A stretch of DNA of 64,000 nt from Desulfonatronum thioautotrophicum (GCF_000934745.1 NZ_JYNO01000001.1:992001-1056000); one strand, 5' to 3'; positions 26,837 to 36,617 are shown, counted from the first letter of the stretch. A program made the numbers and translations. Notes: generated by a model from the letters alone, not told the origin.

Positions 26837-27067
26837 TCACCAGTCCCGTTTCCAACCGGCTACCCGGATACAGTCCTTGGGACAGAAGGCCGCAACCTGC
26901 AAAACCTCTTCCCGAGGACCGGTGGGCGCCAGGAGAACGGGCAAATCCATGGTATCGTCCCAGCCAAATACCTCGGGGCACATTTCCACGCAGCCCTGAC
27001 AGCGGGAACAGTGCTCCAGGTCCAGGTCAACCTCGACTTGGTCTTCGTTGTGCTTTGGTGCAGTCAT
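26837..27067 (-). CDS. Single-cluster 4Fe-4S ferredoxin
   Basis: 76 aa electron carrier. Ligands are CSRCQGC (CX2CX2C), CP in EMCPEVFGW, and a distant cysteine in AAFCPKDCIRV. This is the monocluster ferredoxin layout of sulfate reducers; CPKDC supplies the last ligand and an extra cysteine. An acidic N-terminus (EDQVEVDLDLEHC) precedes the cluster loop. It is isolated, between slt and a repeat element, so its redox partner cannot be inferred. Confidence 0.88.
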   Translation of the reverse strand: MTAPKHNEDQVEVDLDLEHCSRCQGCVEMCPEVFGWDDTMDLPVLLAPTGPREEVLQVAAFCPKDCIRVAGWKRDW

Positions 27068-27092
27068 TTTGGTCGTGGACCTTTGTTGTTTT

Positions 27093-27245
27093 GTAACTAC
27101 TCAGCTCATCCGAGACATTGCAAACTGGATTACCGCCTGCGCGGGAAGGACATATTTTTCAATGCAGCCTCAAAGTCAGTCATACCCGCGCAGGCGGGTA
27201 TCCAGTTTCGCAATGAGGCTCTAAAGCGCGGTACTGGATAGTTAC
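27093..27245. repeat. Nested inverted-repeat element
   Basis: Outer imperfect arms GTAACTACTCAG (27093-27104) and CTGGATAGTTAC (27234-27245), 10 of 12 pairing. Inner arms of about 29 bp (27117-27145 and 27185-27214) each contain the ACCGCCTGCGCGGG / CCCGCGCAGGCGGGT palindrome. No ORF. A short related hairpin occurs at 44400-44417, and the GTAACTAYTCAGCT end recurs at 20982. It resembles a small non-autonomous element. Confidence 0.75.
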
Positions 27246-27450
27246 GTTGTTATGAGGAGTCGATCTCGAGAGTTCCACCTCAGGTGCAGGGCTGAGTGAT
27301 CCTTCAGCCTGGAGCAGAAAAGAAGGTGGTGCGGATGGCCGTGACGGCCACGTGCATCGGCTTCGTGAGCGTGAAACCAGGTGGTCACGGCAGGGGGGCG
27401 AATGCAACCATGCTGACGGCCTTGGACAGTTGGCTCTGCGCTACCGGGCC
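27246..27450. other. Intergenic stretch after mqnE with no recognisable feature
   Basis: These 205 bases follow the mqnE stop on the minus strand. Short open frames are present on both strands, but none has an RBS or protein-like composition. No terminator hairpin with a T-run was found. Confidence 0.4.
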
Positions 27451-28590
27451 TTATGTTGATGAGGGCTGGGCCGGCTTGACGGCCTCGAAGTGGCTGTTTC
27501 TCTCCACCGGTTGGAACCCGGCCTGGGAAATCACCTGAACGATTTGCTCTCGGGTCATGCCCTTGGGAGTGTTGGCTCCGGCAGCGTGTCCGATGCGCTC
27601 CTCCACGATGGTGCCGTCGAGGTCGTCCGCCCCGTACCACAGACCCATCTGGGCTGCCTTGATCCCGGTCATAATCCAGTAGGCTTTCAGGTGCCGAACA
27701 TTGTCCAGGAAGATTCGCGAGATGGCCAGCATTCTCATCGTGTCCAGGCCGTCCGGTCCTTTGGCGCCCAGATCGTTATGGTGGGGTTGATAGGGCAGGG
27801 GGATGAAACACAAAAAACCCTCGGTTCGGTCCTGGAGCTCACGCAGGGCCAGGAGATGTTCCAGGCGGTCAGCCCAGGTTTCAATGTGTCCGAAGAGCAT
27901 GGTGGCATTGGATGGTATGCCCAGTTCATGGGCCAAGGCATGGATATCCAGCCATTGCTGGCCGGAGACTTTTTCCGGGCAGAGCCGGGCGCGCAAGGCC
28001 GGTGCAAAGACTTCAGCTCCTCCCCCGGGCAAGGCATCCAGACCGGCCTTTCGCAGATCCGCTAACACGCGCCGCGGGGAAATACCGCCGCGTTCGGCCA
28101 GAAAGACCACCTCCACCGCGGTGAAGGCCTTGACCGAGGCGAGTGGCCGGGCCTGTTTTACGGCACTGACCAGGTCCAGGTAGTATTGGTAGGGTAATTC
28201 CGGGTTCAATCCGCCGACGATGTGAATCTCCCGGACGGGCTCGTCTTTCCGGGAACGAACGTGTTGCACGGCCTCGTCCACGGTCATTGTATAGCCGTCC
28301 TTGTCCCCGACGCGGCGGCTGAAGGCGCAGAACCGACAGGCGTTTTGGCAGATATTCGTATAATTGAGGTGCTGGTTGAAGACAAAGTAGGCGTTTTGGC
28401 CATGGAGGGCCGTGCGCCTATGGAGGGCCAGCCGCCCCAGGACGTGGATGTCGGCTTTCTGAGCCAACATGAGAGCCTCATCCGGGGTGAGTCGTTCGGT
28501 ATTGGCCGCTTTTTCGACGATGTCGTCAAGTGCGCTGGGAACATGCGTCTTGGACTGCGTTACGCAGGCCAAGTTCAGTGCGCTATCCAC
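27451..28590 (-). CDS. mqnE: Aminofutalosine synthase MqnE
   Basis: Radical SAM enzyme of the futalosine route to menaquinone; joins SAM-derived adenosyl to 3-[(1-carboxyvinyl)oxy]benzoate. The 379 aa product has the cluster motif CQNACRFCAF (CX3CX2C) about residue 80, followed by IHIVGGLNPELPYQYY, SVKAFTAVEV and LPGGGAEVF, which are typical of MqnE/MqnC. The start is uncertain: the homologous region begins SALDDIVEKAAN with no ATG in frame. A GTG at 28590, overlapping the sppA stop and preceded by GGGGG, is preferred; a TTG at 28572 is the alternative. No other mqn genes are in the window. Confidence 0.9.
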   Translation of the reverse strand: MDSALNLACVTQSKTHVPSALDDIVEKAANTERLTPDEALMLAQKADIHVLGRLALHRRTALHGQNAYFVFNQHLNYTNICQNACRFCAFSRRVGDKDGYTMTVDEAVQHVRSRKDEPVREIHIVGGLNPELPYQYYLDLVSAVKQARPLASVKAFTAVEVVFLAERGGISPRRVLADLRKAGLDALPGGGAEVFAPALRARLCPEKVSGQQWLDIHALAHELGIPSNATMLFGHIETWADRLEHLLALRELQDRTEGFLCFIPLPYQPHHNDLGAKGPDGLDTMRMLAISRIFLDNVRHLKAYWIMTGIKAAQMGLWYGADDLDGTIVEERIGHAAGANTPKGMTREQIVQVISQAGFQPVERNSHFEAVKPAQPSST

Positions 28591-29510
28591 ATCGGCCCCC
28601 ACGGCGAGCCCAGCATAGCTCCCCACCGGGAACGTTGCAGGCTCAGCTCTTCCTCCACCGACCCGAGAACTCGCCTCCAAAGGGATCGGTCCCGCCTCGG
28701 GTCCTCGATCAGTTCGACCCGGTGGTCGATCTCAGCGATGGAGCGCAGGAGATCAAGGGCCTCTTCCTGGCCGCCCAAGGCATCCACAAGGCCGAGTTCA
28801 AAGGCTTGTCGACCGGTCATGATCCGGCCGTCGGCAATCGCCTCCACAGCGTCAATGGGCATGTCTCGTCCTTGGGCAATGTCCCGCACGAATTGGTCGT
28901 GCATGTCCATGACCACGGACTGCAGGTATTCCCGTTCCTCGGGAGTGAGCTCCTCAAAGGGCGACCCCGTGGTCTTGAACGTCCCGCTGGTCAGGGAGTC
29001 CCTGCGGATGCCAAGTTTTTCCATCAATCCTTGGAGGTTGGTCAATTCCATTCTGACGCCGATACTTCCGGTGAGCGTGCCGGGGTTGGCCACGATCTGA
29101 TGTCCGCCGACAGCCACGTAGTACCCGCCGGAAGCGGCCACGGCACCCATGGAGACCACGACCGGCTTGCGCTCGGCCAGGCGTTGCAGGCCGAGGAGCA
29201 ACTCCTGAGAAGGGCCGACAACCCCTCCGGGAGAATTGATCCGAACCAGGACGGCCGGAACCGTGGGATCCTCCCGCAGACGACGAATCCAGTTCAGGGT
29301 ATCCGTGGGATCCAGGATCATCCCCTCCACGTGGACGACGCCGATCTTGGGACTGGAAAAAGCCAGCATCGATCCGGGATGCTTTTCGGCGTAGGAACGC
29401 CAAACGGCCATGGCCCCGGAAAACAGGGCCACGGCCGTGAACATCAGCAGTAATCCAAACAGGAACGGATGTCGCTGACTGAATTTGGGTTTAGTCTTCT
29501 GGTGTTCCAT
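28575..29510 (-). CDS. sppA: Signal peptide peptidase SppA, short form
   Basis: Membrane-anchored serine protease that degrades cleaved signal peptides. The 311 aa product has one N-terminal membrane anchor (PFLFGLLLMFTAVALFSGA) and a single catalytic domain: VRINSPGGVVGPS, nucleophile Ser in VAASGGYYVA, the TLTGSIGV segment, and the general-base Lys in SGTFKTTGSPF. The size fits the short Ser-Lys dyad SppA rather than the duplicated E. coli form. It starts inside the end of rpsA and overlaps mqnE, so rpsA-sppA-mqnE are likely co-transcribed. A TTG at 29516 is a possible alternative start. Confidence 0.92.
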   Translation of the reverse strand: MEHQKTKPKFSQRHPFLFGLLLMFTAVALFSGAMAVWRSYAEKHPGSMLAFSSPKIGVVHVEGMILDPTDTLNWIRRLREDPTVPAVLVRINSPGGVVGPSQELLLGLQRLAERKPVVVSMGAVAASGGYYVAVGGHQIVANPGTLTGSIGVRMELTNLQGLMEKLGIRRDSLTSGTFKTTGSPFEELTPEEREYLQSVVMDMHDQFVRDIAQGRDMPIDAVEAIADGRIMTGRQAFELGLVDALGGQEEALDLLRSIAEIDHRVELIEDPRRDRSLWRRVLGSVEEELSLQRSRWGAMLGSPWGPMWIAH

Positions 29511-31233
29511 CCTCAATATTTTGCCGGATCAAATCGCCCAAGTTGGTGCTCGCGGCCTGGGTGGAGGCCCCGATGTTGCCATGAAACTCCCGGCCTTTCT
29601 TCAATTCGTCTTCCTCCAGGGCCTTGATGGACAGCCCCAGGCGGCGTTCGTCCGCACTGACGTGAATGACCCTGGCCTGAATGACTTGGCCTTCCTGGAA
29701 CAATTCGCTGGGCTTCTTGATCTTCTTACGGCTGACCTCTGAGACGTGCACCAGGCCTTCAATGCCTTCCTCGACTTCAATGAACAGGCCAAAATCCGTG
29801 ATGTTCGTCACCGTGCCGGAAACCGTGGAGCCCACGGGGTACCGCTGGGGAACCAGGGACCACGGATCTTCGGTGAGCTGTTTGATGCCCAAGGTGAATT
29901 TCTCGCTGTCCTTGTCCACGGTGAGCACCTTGGCCTGGACCACGTCGCCGACCTTGAAAATTTCACTGGGATGCCGGACTTTTTTGGTCCACGAAATGTC
30001 AGAGACGTGAATCAGCCCGTCGATGCCATCTTCAATGCCCACGAACATGCCGAATTCCGTGATGTTCTTGATGGTGCCTTCGAGGACCGTGCCATCGGGA
30101 TACTTTTCGCCAACCACATCCCACGGATTGGGAGCAACCTGCTTCATGCCAAGGGAGATGCGTTTCTTTTCCTGGTCCACTCCCAGGACAATGACATCCA
30201 CCGGGTCTCCGACCCGGACCATCTGGGACGGGTGCCGCAGCTTTCGGGTCCAGGACATTTCCGAAATATGAACCAGGCCTTCCACGCCGGGCTCCAACTC
30301 CACGAACGCTCCATAATCAACAAGGTTGGTGACCTTGCCGGTCAGACGGGTGTCTTCGGGGAACTTGGCGGCAATATTGGTCCAGGGATCAGGAACCAGT
30401 TGTTTCAGTCCCAGGGATACTTTCTGGTTCTCCTTGTCAAAATTGAGGACCATCAACTCCAGATCGTCGCCGATCTGGACCATCTCCTTGGGGTGACGGA
30501 TACGCTTCCAGGCCATGTCCGTGATGTGCAAGAGACCATCCAGGCCGCCGAGGTCAACGAACACGCCGTAGTCAGTGATGTTTTTGACCTTGCCTTGGAT
30601 CTTTTGGCCTTCCTCGATGTTCTGGAGCAAGGATTGCCGCATGCTGTCGCGCTCTTCCTCAAGAAGAACACGCCTGGACACGATGACGTTGCTGCGTCGA
30701 CGGTTGACCTTCAGAACCCGGAATTCAAAATCCTGCCCGACAAGGGCGTCCATGTCCGGCACCGGTCGCAGATCCACATGGGAGCCGGGCAAAAATGCCT
30801 CAACGCCGTCAACGTCCACATGGTAGCCGCCCTTGATGCGTTTGGTGATCGTTCCGGTGATGACTTCGTTGGACTCCAGGATGCCTTCCAGCTTGTCGAA
30901 CAACTGCATCCGCTTGGCTTTTTCCCTGGATAGGAGGATTGACCCCTCTCCCTCATTTTTCTTGATCACGTAGACGTCGATCTTGTCGCCCATCTTGATC
31001 GCGAGACAGCCGTCCTGGTCCTTGAATTCCGAGGCAGGAATCTGTCCTTCGGACTTAAAGTTCACATCCACGAGGATGTGATCTCCGCCGATTTTGACGA
31101 CTTCTCCCTGTACGATGCAACCTTCTTCGACATCGCCGAAATCGTCATTTAAATACTGTTCCAGCTCAGCCTCGAAGTTGAGTTCCATCTCCTGGTCGAA
31201 CTGATCTTGCGTCTCGTCTGTTGTGTTGGTCAT
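29491..31233 (-). CDS. rpsA: 30S ribosomal protein S1
   Basis: mRNA-binding ribosomal protein. The 580 aa product has an acidic N-terminus and six S1 (OB-fold) repeats. The last four carry the near-identical pattern G.V.N..DYG.FV.L..G..GL.H.SE.SW, seen as VTNLVDYGAFVELEPGVEGL, IKNITEFGMFVGIEDGIDGL and VTNITDFGLFIEVEEGIEGL. The length and repeat number match family S1. AGGGGG precedes the ATG. It heads a likely rpsA-sppA-mqnE transcript. Confidence 0.97.
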   Translation of the reverse strand: MTNTTDETQDQFDQEMELNFEAELEQYLNDDFGDVEEGCIVQGEVVKIGGDHILVDVNFKSEGQIPASEFKDQDGCLAIKMGDKIDVYVIKKNEGEGSILLSREKAKRMQLFDKLEGILESNEVITGTITKRIKGGYHVDVDGVEAFLPGSHVDLRPVPDMDALVGQDFEFRVLKVNRRRSNVIVSRRVLLEEERDSMRQSLLQNIEEGQKIQGKVKNITDYGVFVDLGGLDGLLHITDMAWKRIRHPKEMVQIGDDLELMVLNFDKENQKVSLGLKQLVPDPWTNIAAKFPEDTRLTGKVTNLVDYGAFVELEPGVEGLVHISEMSWTRKLRHPSQMVRVGDPVDVIVLGVDQEKKRISLGMKQVAPNPWDVVGEKYPDGTVLEGTIKNITEFGMFVGIEDGIDGLIHVSDISWTKKVRHPSEIFKVGDVVQAKVLTVDKDSEKFTLGIKQLTEDPWSLVPQRYPVGSTVSGTVTNITDFGLFIEVEEGIEGLVHVSEVSRKKIKKPSELFQEGQVIQARVIHVSADERRLGLSIKALEEDELKKGREFHGNIGASTQAASTNLGDLIRQNIEDGTPED

Positions 31234-31415
31234 TGTGTTCCCCCTGAACCTTGTCCTAACGACAAAAATTTTTTGCTACGCCCTAGCAGAACAATTCAGC
31301 GTTGACAACTGCGAGGTCAGTGATGAGTTTCATGGCGGATTGGCTCTAACCGCCTTTGAAACGATATGGATAAGGGCAGGACAGTAGGTTCTCATGGTCT
31401 GATTGTATGGCTTTT

Positions 31416-32759
31416 TTATGTATCCGCCAATGCCACCAGATCATAGGTCGTGGTTTCGGTTATTTCGGCGTGGACCCGATCACCGGGACGAATGGTCGCT
31501 CCACTGATGTAGGTGATCCCGTCAACCTCCGGGGCCTGGAACCAGACCCGGCCTTCGTAAAGTCCGGGCCATTCTTGACTGGCGCGTTCCACGAAAACGT
31601 CCATTTCCTGATCCTGATATCCTGCGAGAATGTCGGCGCTGATGCCGGCCTGCAACTCCATCAGTCGGTCCCTCCGTCTGGATTTGGTTTTCGTCCCAAC
31701 CTGGTCGGGCAGCGCAGCGGACCTGGTTCCCTGCTCCGGACAGTAGGTGAAAACTCCCAGGTTATGGAAGCGGATCTCGGCGACGAATTCGTATAATTTT
31801 TTGAAGTGGTGGGGGCGTTCTCCAGGATATCCGACGATCAGGCTGGAACGCAGGGCCGCGTCTGGAAAGTGTTTGCGAAGACGATCCACAACCAGGCGAG
31901 GATCCCTGGCAAAGGGCCGTCCCATGGCCTGGAGTATGTCCGGATGGGCGTGTTGCAGCGGAATGTCGAAATAGGGCAAAAGCGGCGGGCCAAGATCCGC
32001 CAGAAAGCCTAGCAGCCTGGGCGTCAGACCGGCCGGATAGAGGTACATCAGCCGCAACCAATGCAACCCGGACAACTTGCTCAGACCGCCCAGCAGAGTT
32101 TCCAGACCGTGGCGCAGGTTTAGATCGCGTCCGTAGGCGGTCAGGTCCTGAGCCACCAGAACCAGTTCGTGGATATTTTGATCCAACAGGAATCGGGCTT
32201 CTTCGATGATCTGTTCCGGTGGCAGGCTGCGCAATGGTCCACGGATGGAGGGGATGGTACAGAAATGGCATCGGTGATTGCAGCCTTCGCCGATTTTCAG
32301 GTAGGCGTAGACCGGCTTGGTGCTGAGCACCCGGGCGGAGGTTGCCGCGCAATGGTCGACAAGGCCCAATTCGGTCAGTCGGAAACCCAGCTGATCCTCC
32401 TCGGAAATGTCCAGCCAGAGATCCACCTCGGGAACAGCCTGCCGTAAATCTGATCCGAACCGGGATACGAGACAACCTGCAACCACCAGCAAGGGCTTGG
32501 GCTGGAGGTTGGCCACAGCATCGGCGGTTTCCAGAATGATCCGCGTGGACTCCTGGACCGCGGGAGCGATGAATCCACACGTATTGATCAGGATGATCCG
32601 GGCTTTGTGGATATCTTCCACGGGATGCATGGGTCCAAGGGAGCCAAGCATGCGCTCCGTGTCCACGCGATTTTTCGGGCATCCTAAACTGACGCACCAG
32701 ACACCCAGGCCCGTAGGGTCGCTTGAAGTTGAAACATGATTAAGGGTATGGCTGGACAT
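31416..32759 (-). CDS. rimO: Ribosomal protein S12 methylthiotransferase RimO
   Basis: Radical SAM enzyme that adds a methylthio group to an aspartate of ribosomal protein S12. The 447 aa product has the N-terminal UPF0004 domain (CVSLGCPKNRVDTERMLG; further cysteines in TCGFI and AGCLVSRF), the radical SAM core (GEGCNHRCHFCTIP; CX3CX2C), and a C-terminal TRAM domain. The SLGCPKNRVD signature separates RimO from MiaB. The start at 32759 has CGGAG 4 nt upstream. It is divergent from a histidine kinase gene. Confidence 0.95.
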   Translation of the reverse strand: MSSHTLNHVSTSSDPTGLGVWCVSLGCPKNRVDTERMLGSLGPMHPVEDIHKARIILINTCGFIAPAVQESTRIILETADAVANLQPKPLLVVAGCLVSRFGSDLRQAVPEVDLWLDISEEDQLGFRLTELGLVDHCAATSARVLSTKPVYAYLKIGEGCNHRCHFCTIPSIRGPLRSLPPEQIIEEARFLLDQNIHELVLVAQDLTAYGRDLNLRHGLETLLGGLSKLSGLHWLRLMYLYPAGLTPRLLGFLADLGPPLLPYFDIPLQHAHPDILQAMGRPFARDPRLVVDRLRKHFPDAALRSSLIVGYPGERPHHFKKLYEFVAEIRFHNLGVFTYCPEQGTRSAALPDQVGTKTKSRRRDRLMELQAGISADILAGYQDQEMDVFVERASQEWPGLYEGRVWFQAPEVDGITYISGATIRPGDRVHAEITETTTYDLVALADT

Positions 32760-32866
32760 GTGGCTCCGGCGCTGTTCGCGAGGTTTGATTTCCTGAAATA
32801 ATGCGTCCAAACACTGGCCGGCGCTTGGCACGGATCATCCAAGCCCGTCAACCCCACGAGGTACCC

Positions 32867-34429
32867 ATGCAGCAGCCCAGAAGGCACAGGGACGTTGTCC
32901 GCGCTTTGGGAGCGATTGAAGGCGACTTCAGGGTCGGGCTGGCTTGTCCGCTGGGTGAATCGCAGCCGGCGAACGATGAGGGGATTGCCGCGATCCTTGC
33001 CGTGATCGTGGAACTGACAAATCGCTTCGGGATGGAGGGCTGCCTGCCCCGAATGCGTCTGACAGCCTGTTCCGGGACCATTCCAAGTGCGCATCTCCAG
33101 GGTCTGACGGAGCGAGGCGTGTCTCGGTTTTCCGATGTTCCGGCCATGTTGATGGCCCATCCGGAAATCAATCTGGTCATTGCATTGACAGACAGTCCGG
33201 AGCTTTTGGCTGAGCTCAGGCGCTCCGTGCCCGTCTCCGTTACGCTGTTGGATCGGCCTGCTACGGTTTTTTTGTGCTGTCTTTTGGAGCTGGCCAAGGC
33301 TTCAGGCCGGTGCGAAATCGATTTGCGAGGCAGCCGGAATCTGCTGGCCAGGATTGTCGACGAGCTGCCGGATGATATTTTTTTTCTGGACGCCCAGGGG
33401 CAAATACTGGACGTGAACCGGCAAGCTTGCGAACGCCACGGTCTGAACAAGGAGGCTCTGCTGCATCGGTCCAGCAGTGAGGTGCCCGCAGGGCCTGACC
33501 AGGTTTCCTGCGACTCGGAGTCACTGGACGGGCCTGTCCTCGCGACGTTGACGCATGGGCGGGAATCCGAGGCCTTGCAGACCTGGGTGGATGACCAGGG
33601 TCGGGTCCATTATTACCAGGTCACCACGTATCCTGTTTTCAACGACGAGGGCCAGTTGGAGCGGGTCGTCGAGGTCCGCCGGGACGTGACCTTACGCACG
33701 GAGATGGAAAAGCGGTTGCAACAAGCTGAAAAACTGGCCGCCATCGGTGAACTCTCCACATACATCGCCCATGAAATTCGCAATCCGTTGTTTGCCATCG
33801 GCGGCTTTGCCAATTCTTTGCTGCGGTCCAGGGAGTTGAGTGAGAACAGTCGCGACAAGGTTCGGATCATTCTGGAGGAGTCCAAGCGGCTGGATCGCAT
33901 CCTGAAGAGCATTATCAACTTCGCCCGGCCTACAGCCTCGGAGGTGACCGAGGTGGATATCAACCAGATTGTCTCCGATACCATAGGGGTACTTGGGATC
34001 GGTTGCGAGGAGCGCGGCGTGGTCGTGGATATGCACCTGGAAAAGGAGTTGCCCAAGGCCCAGGCAAACGTCGAGTTGCTCAAGCAGTGTTTGATCAATC
34101 TGGTGAAGAATGCCCTGGAAGCCATGTCTGGTGGAGGTCGGTTGATGGTGACCACGGCCATGGAGCGACAGCAGGTGCGGATCTCCATTGAAGACACGGG
34201 GCACGGCATTCCTCTGGATTTGCAGGACAAGATTTTCAACCCTTTTTTCACCACCAAGCAGACCGGTTCCGGGGCCGGCCTGGGTCTGGCCATGACCAAG
34301 AAAATCATTCGCGACCTGGGCGGAGATCTCATTTTGACCAGTCGGCCGGACAAGGGCACTCGGGTTGATGTCTATCTGCAACCCGCCGCGGCCATGGAGG
34401 AGAAGGCCCGGAACCGCCCGGAACCGTAA
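32867..34429 (+). CDS. PAS-domain sensor histidine kinase with N-terminal Rossmann-like region
   Basis: 520 aa, predicted cytoplasmic. Residues about 1-150 contain alternating beta strands and helices ending in MLMAHPEINLVIALTDSPEL, which recalls a degenerate nucleotide-binding fold; no clear GxGxxG is present. A PAS domain follows (DELPDDIFFLDAQGQILDVN..., about 160-270). HisKA carries IAHEIRNPLFAIGG (phospho-acceptor His). The HATPase has the N box NLVKNALEAM, G1 DTGHGIP and G2 GLGLAMT. The start at 32867 has GAGG 5 nt upstream. No response regulator is adjacent, so its target is not known. Confidence 0.88.
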   Translation: MQQPRRHRDVVRALGAIEGDFRVGLACPLGESQPANDEGIAAILAVIVELTNRFGMEGCLPRMRLTACSGTIPSAHLQGLTERGVSRFSDVPAMLMAHPEINLVIALTDSPELLAELRRSVPVSVTLLDRPATVFLCCLLELAKASGRCEIDLRGSRNLLARIVDELPDDIFFLDAQGQILDVNRQACERHGLNKEALLHRSSSEVPAGPDQVSCDSESLDGPVLATLTHGRESEALQTWVDDQGRVHYYQVTTYPVFNDEGQLERVVEVRRDVTLRTEMEKRLQQAEKLAAIGELSTYIAHEIRNPLFAIGGFANSLLRSRELSENSRDKVRIILEESKRLDRILKSIINFARPTASEVTEVDINQIVSDTIGVLGIGCEERGVVVDMHLEKELPKAQANVELLKQCLINLVKNALEAMSGGGRLMVTTAMERQQVRISIEDTGHGIPLDLQDKIFNPFFTTKQTGSGAGLGLAMTKKIIRDLGGDLILTSRPDKGTRVDVYLQPAAAMEEKARNRPEP

Positions 34430-34580
34430 CGGAGATCGCTGCGACCACCTCGCGAAGCGCAAACGTTCTCTGGCCGTGCCGGCAAATCACCAAAAGGCGC
34501 TTTGGGATTCCGGCGGTGCCTTTTGCCTGGAATATCGGCAGGACCCTACCAGGAACGCACGTGGAAGACTGCCTGGAAAT

Positions 34581-36587
34581 CTACTTGGGAGGGACTGCGG
34601 GCAACACGACGATCACATGGGTGCCCTCTGTCTCGGAGGTGGTGAAGCGGATCGTTCCACCGTGGGTTTTGGCGATGAGCATCGCACTATAGGTACCGAT
34701 ACCCATGCCATGCTCCTTGCCGCAGGTTACGTAGCGTTCAAAAAAGGTGTCGCGGATTTTTTCCGGAATCACGCCAAAATTATGGATGTCGATTTCATGC
34801 GCATTGGTGCGCAGGGTTTTGGGGGAGCGCAGGGTAATGGTGATCTCGGTACGTTCCGGTGCGGCGTCCACGGCGTTTTGAATTAAATTGGCCAGCAGGG
34901 ATTCCAACAGAAGGGCTTCTCCGGAGACCATGTACGGTTCGCTTTGAGCCAGGGGGCTGTCATCCGCCAGAAGAACGAAACTCAGGGATTTGGACTTGGC
35001 AGTCGGTTGAAATTCCTCATGCAAGCCATGGAGCAGTTCGGACAGATCAAAGGTTTCCGGCCGGAGTTCATAGGTCCCTTCCTCCATTTTGAACAAGGCC
35101 ATGGAATGGCTGATCATGTGCAGGAGCTTCATGGCGCTCTCGTAGATCGTGGCTGCGATTTCCCGCTGACGGACGGGAAGGTCCGCCTGCAACAGGACTC
35201 TGGCCAACCCGCCGATGCCGGTTAACGGTGATTTCAGGTCGTGACGGACCATGCGCTCCACATCCGCGCGCAACTGCTCAATGCGTTTGATTTCCGTGAT
35301 ATCCATGAGCATGCCGTTCCAGATCACTGTCCCGTCCGATTTTTTCGAGGCCAGGGCACTGTTCTTGAACCAGCGCACCGCGCCTTCTTCCTCCTTGCTG
35401 CTCATGGAAAATTCAAATTCCACAACATGTTCGGGGGGGTCGGTGCAGGCCAGGGAGGTGGAGAACTGTTTTCGGACTTCCGGGTCGACGCGATCAAAAA
35501 ACAGCTCCGGCTCCCGGATGGTATGTTCCGGGGGCAGTCCAAAGAGATTCCAGATGCCGGCGCTGATAAAGGTAAACCGGCTGCGACCCTGCCCAACCGC
35601 TTGGTATTGATAGACGACTCCAGGGATATTTGCGGTGACCTCCGTCAGTAGGCGTTTACTTGCCCTCAGTTCTGTTTCGGCCTGGGTGCGCTCTGTAATG
35701 TCCTGGATGGTCTCGATGGCTCCGATGATATCCCCGTGTTCGTCCCGACAGCGAGCGGCCAGGAAATAAATAGAGCGGGGAACGCCCTGAATTGTCAGTT
35801 GGTCAGAGGCCTCAAAAGCTTCCGGAATGAAGGCGCTGGCCGAAAGGTTCTTTTTGTGGTAAAGTGATTGGATTTTTTCTTGATCCATGGTCAAGACCAG
35901 GTCTGCCAGAACCGGTCGGGACTCACCTGGGTAAAAAATTCTTGAGTCCACGGGTTTGCCCAGACAGCGGTTTTTCGGAACCCCGGTTAGGAGTTCGCAG
36001 GCCTTGTTCCAGAAGATGACCCGGTGGTCCGTGTCAATAACAAAAGTGGCAATCGGTGTGCCATCCAGAATGACGGCCAACAGCTTGCGACGACGACGCA
36101 ATTGGTTCTTGATCTGACGGATATGGGTGATATCCTGCAGGGTAATCATCACGGCATCTTGCCGGTCCCAGACGGTTTTTCCCAAAATAATCTCCACGGG
36201 AAAAAGCTTGCCGTCCTTGGGTCGTCTGGCCACCCACTGAAACGCGATGGTCTCTCCGGTGGACAATCGTGAACAAATTTCCTGGAATTTTCCCAGTGGA
36301 CTGTTTGGGCGGAGCAGGTCTCTATGCAAATGCATGGCGGCCAGCTCAGCGCGGGAAGCCTTGAAAAGTTCCATGGCCCGATCGTTCAGATTGATGATCC
36401 GCTCATCCATCCCGCAGATGAAGACGGCATCCGGAGCATGGTGGAACAGGGCGCGCAGGTTGTCCCGCGACCCACGCAACCGTTCAAGTTCGCGCAGATC
36501 GTCCTGGCGCAGAGCCCGCAAGCGGGCGTTTTCCGCGCGGGCTTTGCTTAGCGCTGCATGAAGGGAAGCGTCGTGATCTTGGTCCAT
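34581..36587 (-). CDS. Multi-PAS sensor histidine kinase
   Basis: 668 aa, no membrane segment, so probably a cytosolic sensor. An N-terminal coiled coil (about 1-50) leads into three PAS/PAC units (about 50-170, 170-300 and 305-430; ITLQDITHIRQ, IETIQDITERTQ and GMLMDITEIKR mark the PAC ends). HisKA follows with phospho-acceptor VRHDLKSPLTG. The HATPase has ANLIQNAVDAAP (N box) and GIGTYSAMLIAKTHGG. The usual G1 motif is degenerate (IDIHNFGVIPEKI instead of DTGxGI), as in some HDxK kinases. It follows the D,D-carboxypeptidase gene on the same strand. Confidence 0.88.
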   Translation of the reverse strand: MDQDHDASLHAALSKARAENARLRALRQDDLRELERLRGSRDNLRALFHHAPDAVFICGMDERIINLNDRAMELFKASRAELAAMHLHRDLLRPNSPLGKFQEICSRLSTGETIAFQWVARRPKDGKLFPVEIILGKTVWDRQDAVMITLQDITHIRQIKNQLRRRRKLLAVILDGTPIATFVIDTDHRVIFWNKACELLTGVPKNRCLGKPVDSRIFYPGESRPVLADLVLTMDQEKIQSLYHKKNLSASAFIPEAFEASDQLTIQGVPRSIYFLAARCRDEHGDIIGAIETIQDITERTQAETELRASKRLLTEVTANIPGVVYQYQAVGQGRSRFTFISAGIWNLFGLPPEHTIREPELFFDRVDPEVRKQFSTSLACTDPPEHVVEFEFSMSSKEEEGAVRWFKNSALASKKSDGTVIWNGMLMDITEIKRIEQLRADVERMVRHDLKSPLTGIGGLARVLLQADLPVRQREIAATIYESAMKLLHMISHSMALFKMEEGTYELRPETFDLSELLHGLHEEFQPTAKSKSLSFVLLADDSPLAQSEPYMVSGEALLLESLLANLIQNAVDAAPERTEITITLRSPKTLRTNAHEIDIHNFGVIPEKIRDTFFERYVTCGKEHGMGIGTYSAMLIAKTHGGTIRFTTSETEGTHVIVVLPAVPPK

Positions 36588-36617
36588 GGCTTGAATGCAA
36601 ACTGCGCGAAGGTTCGA

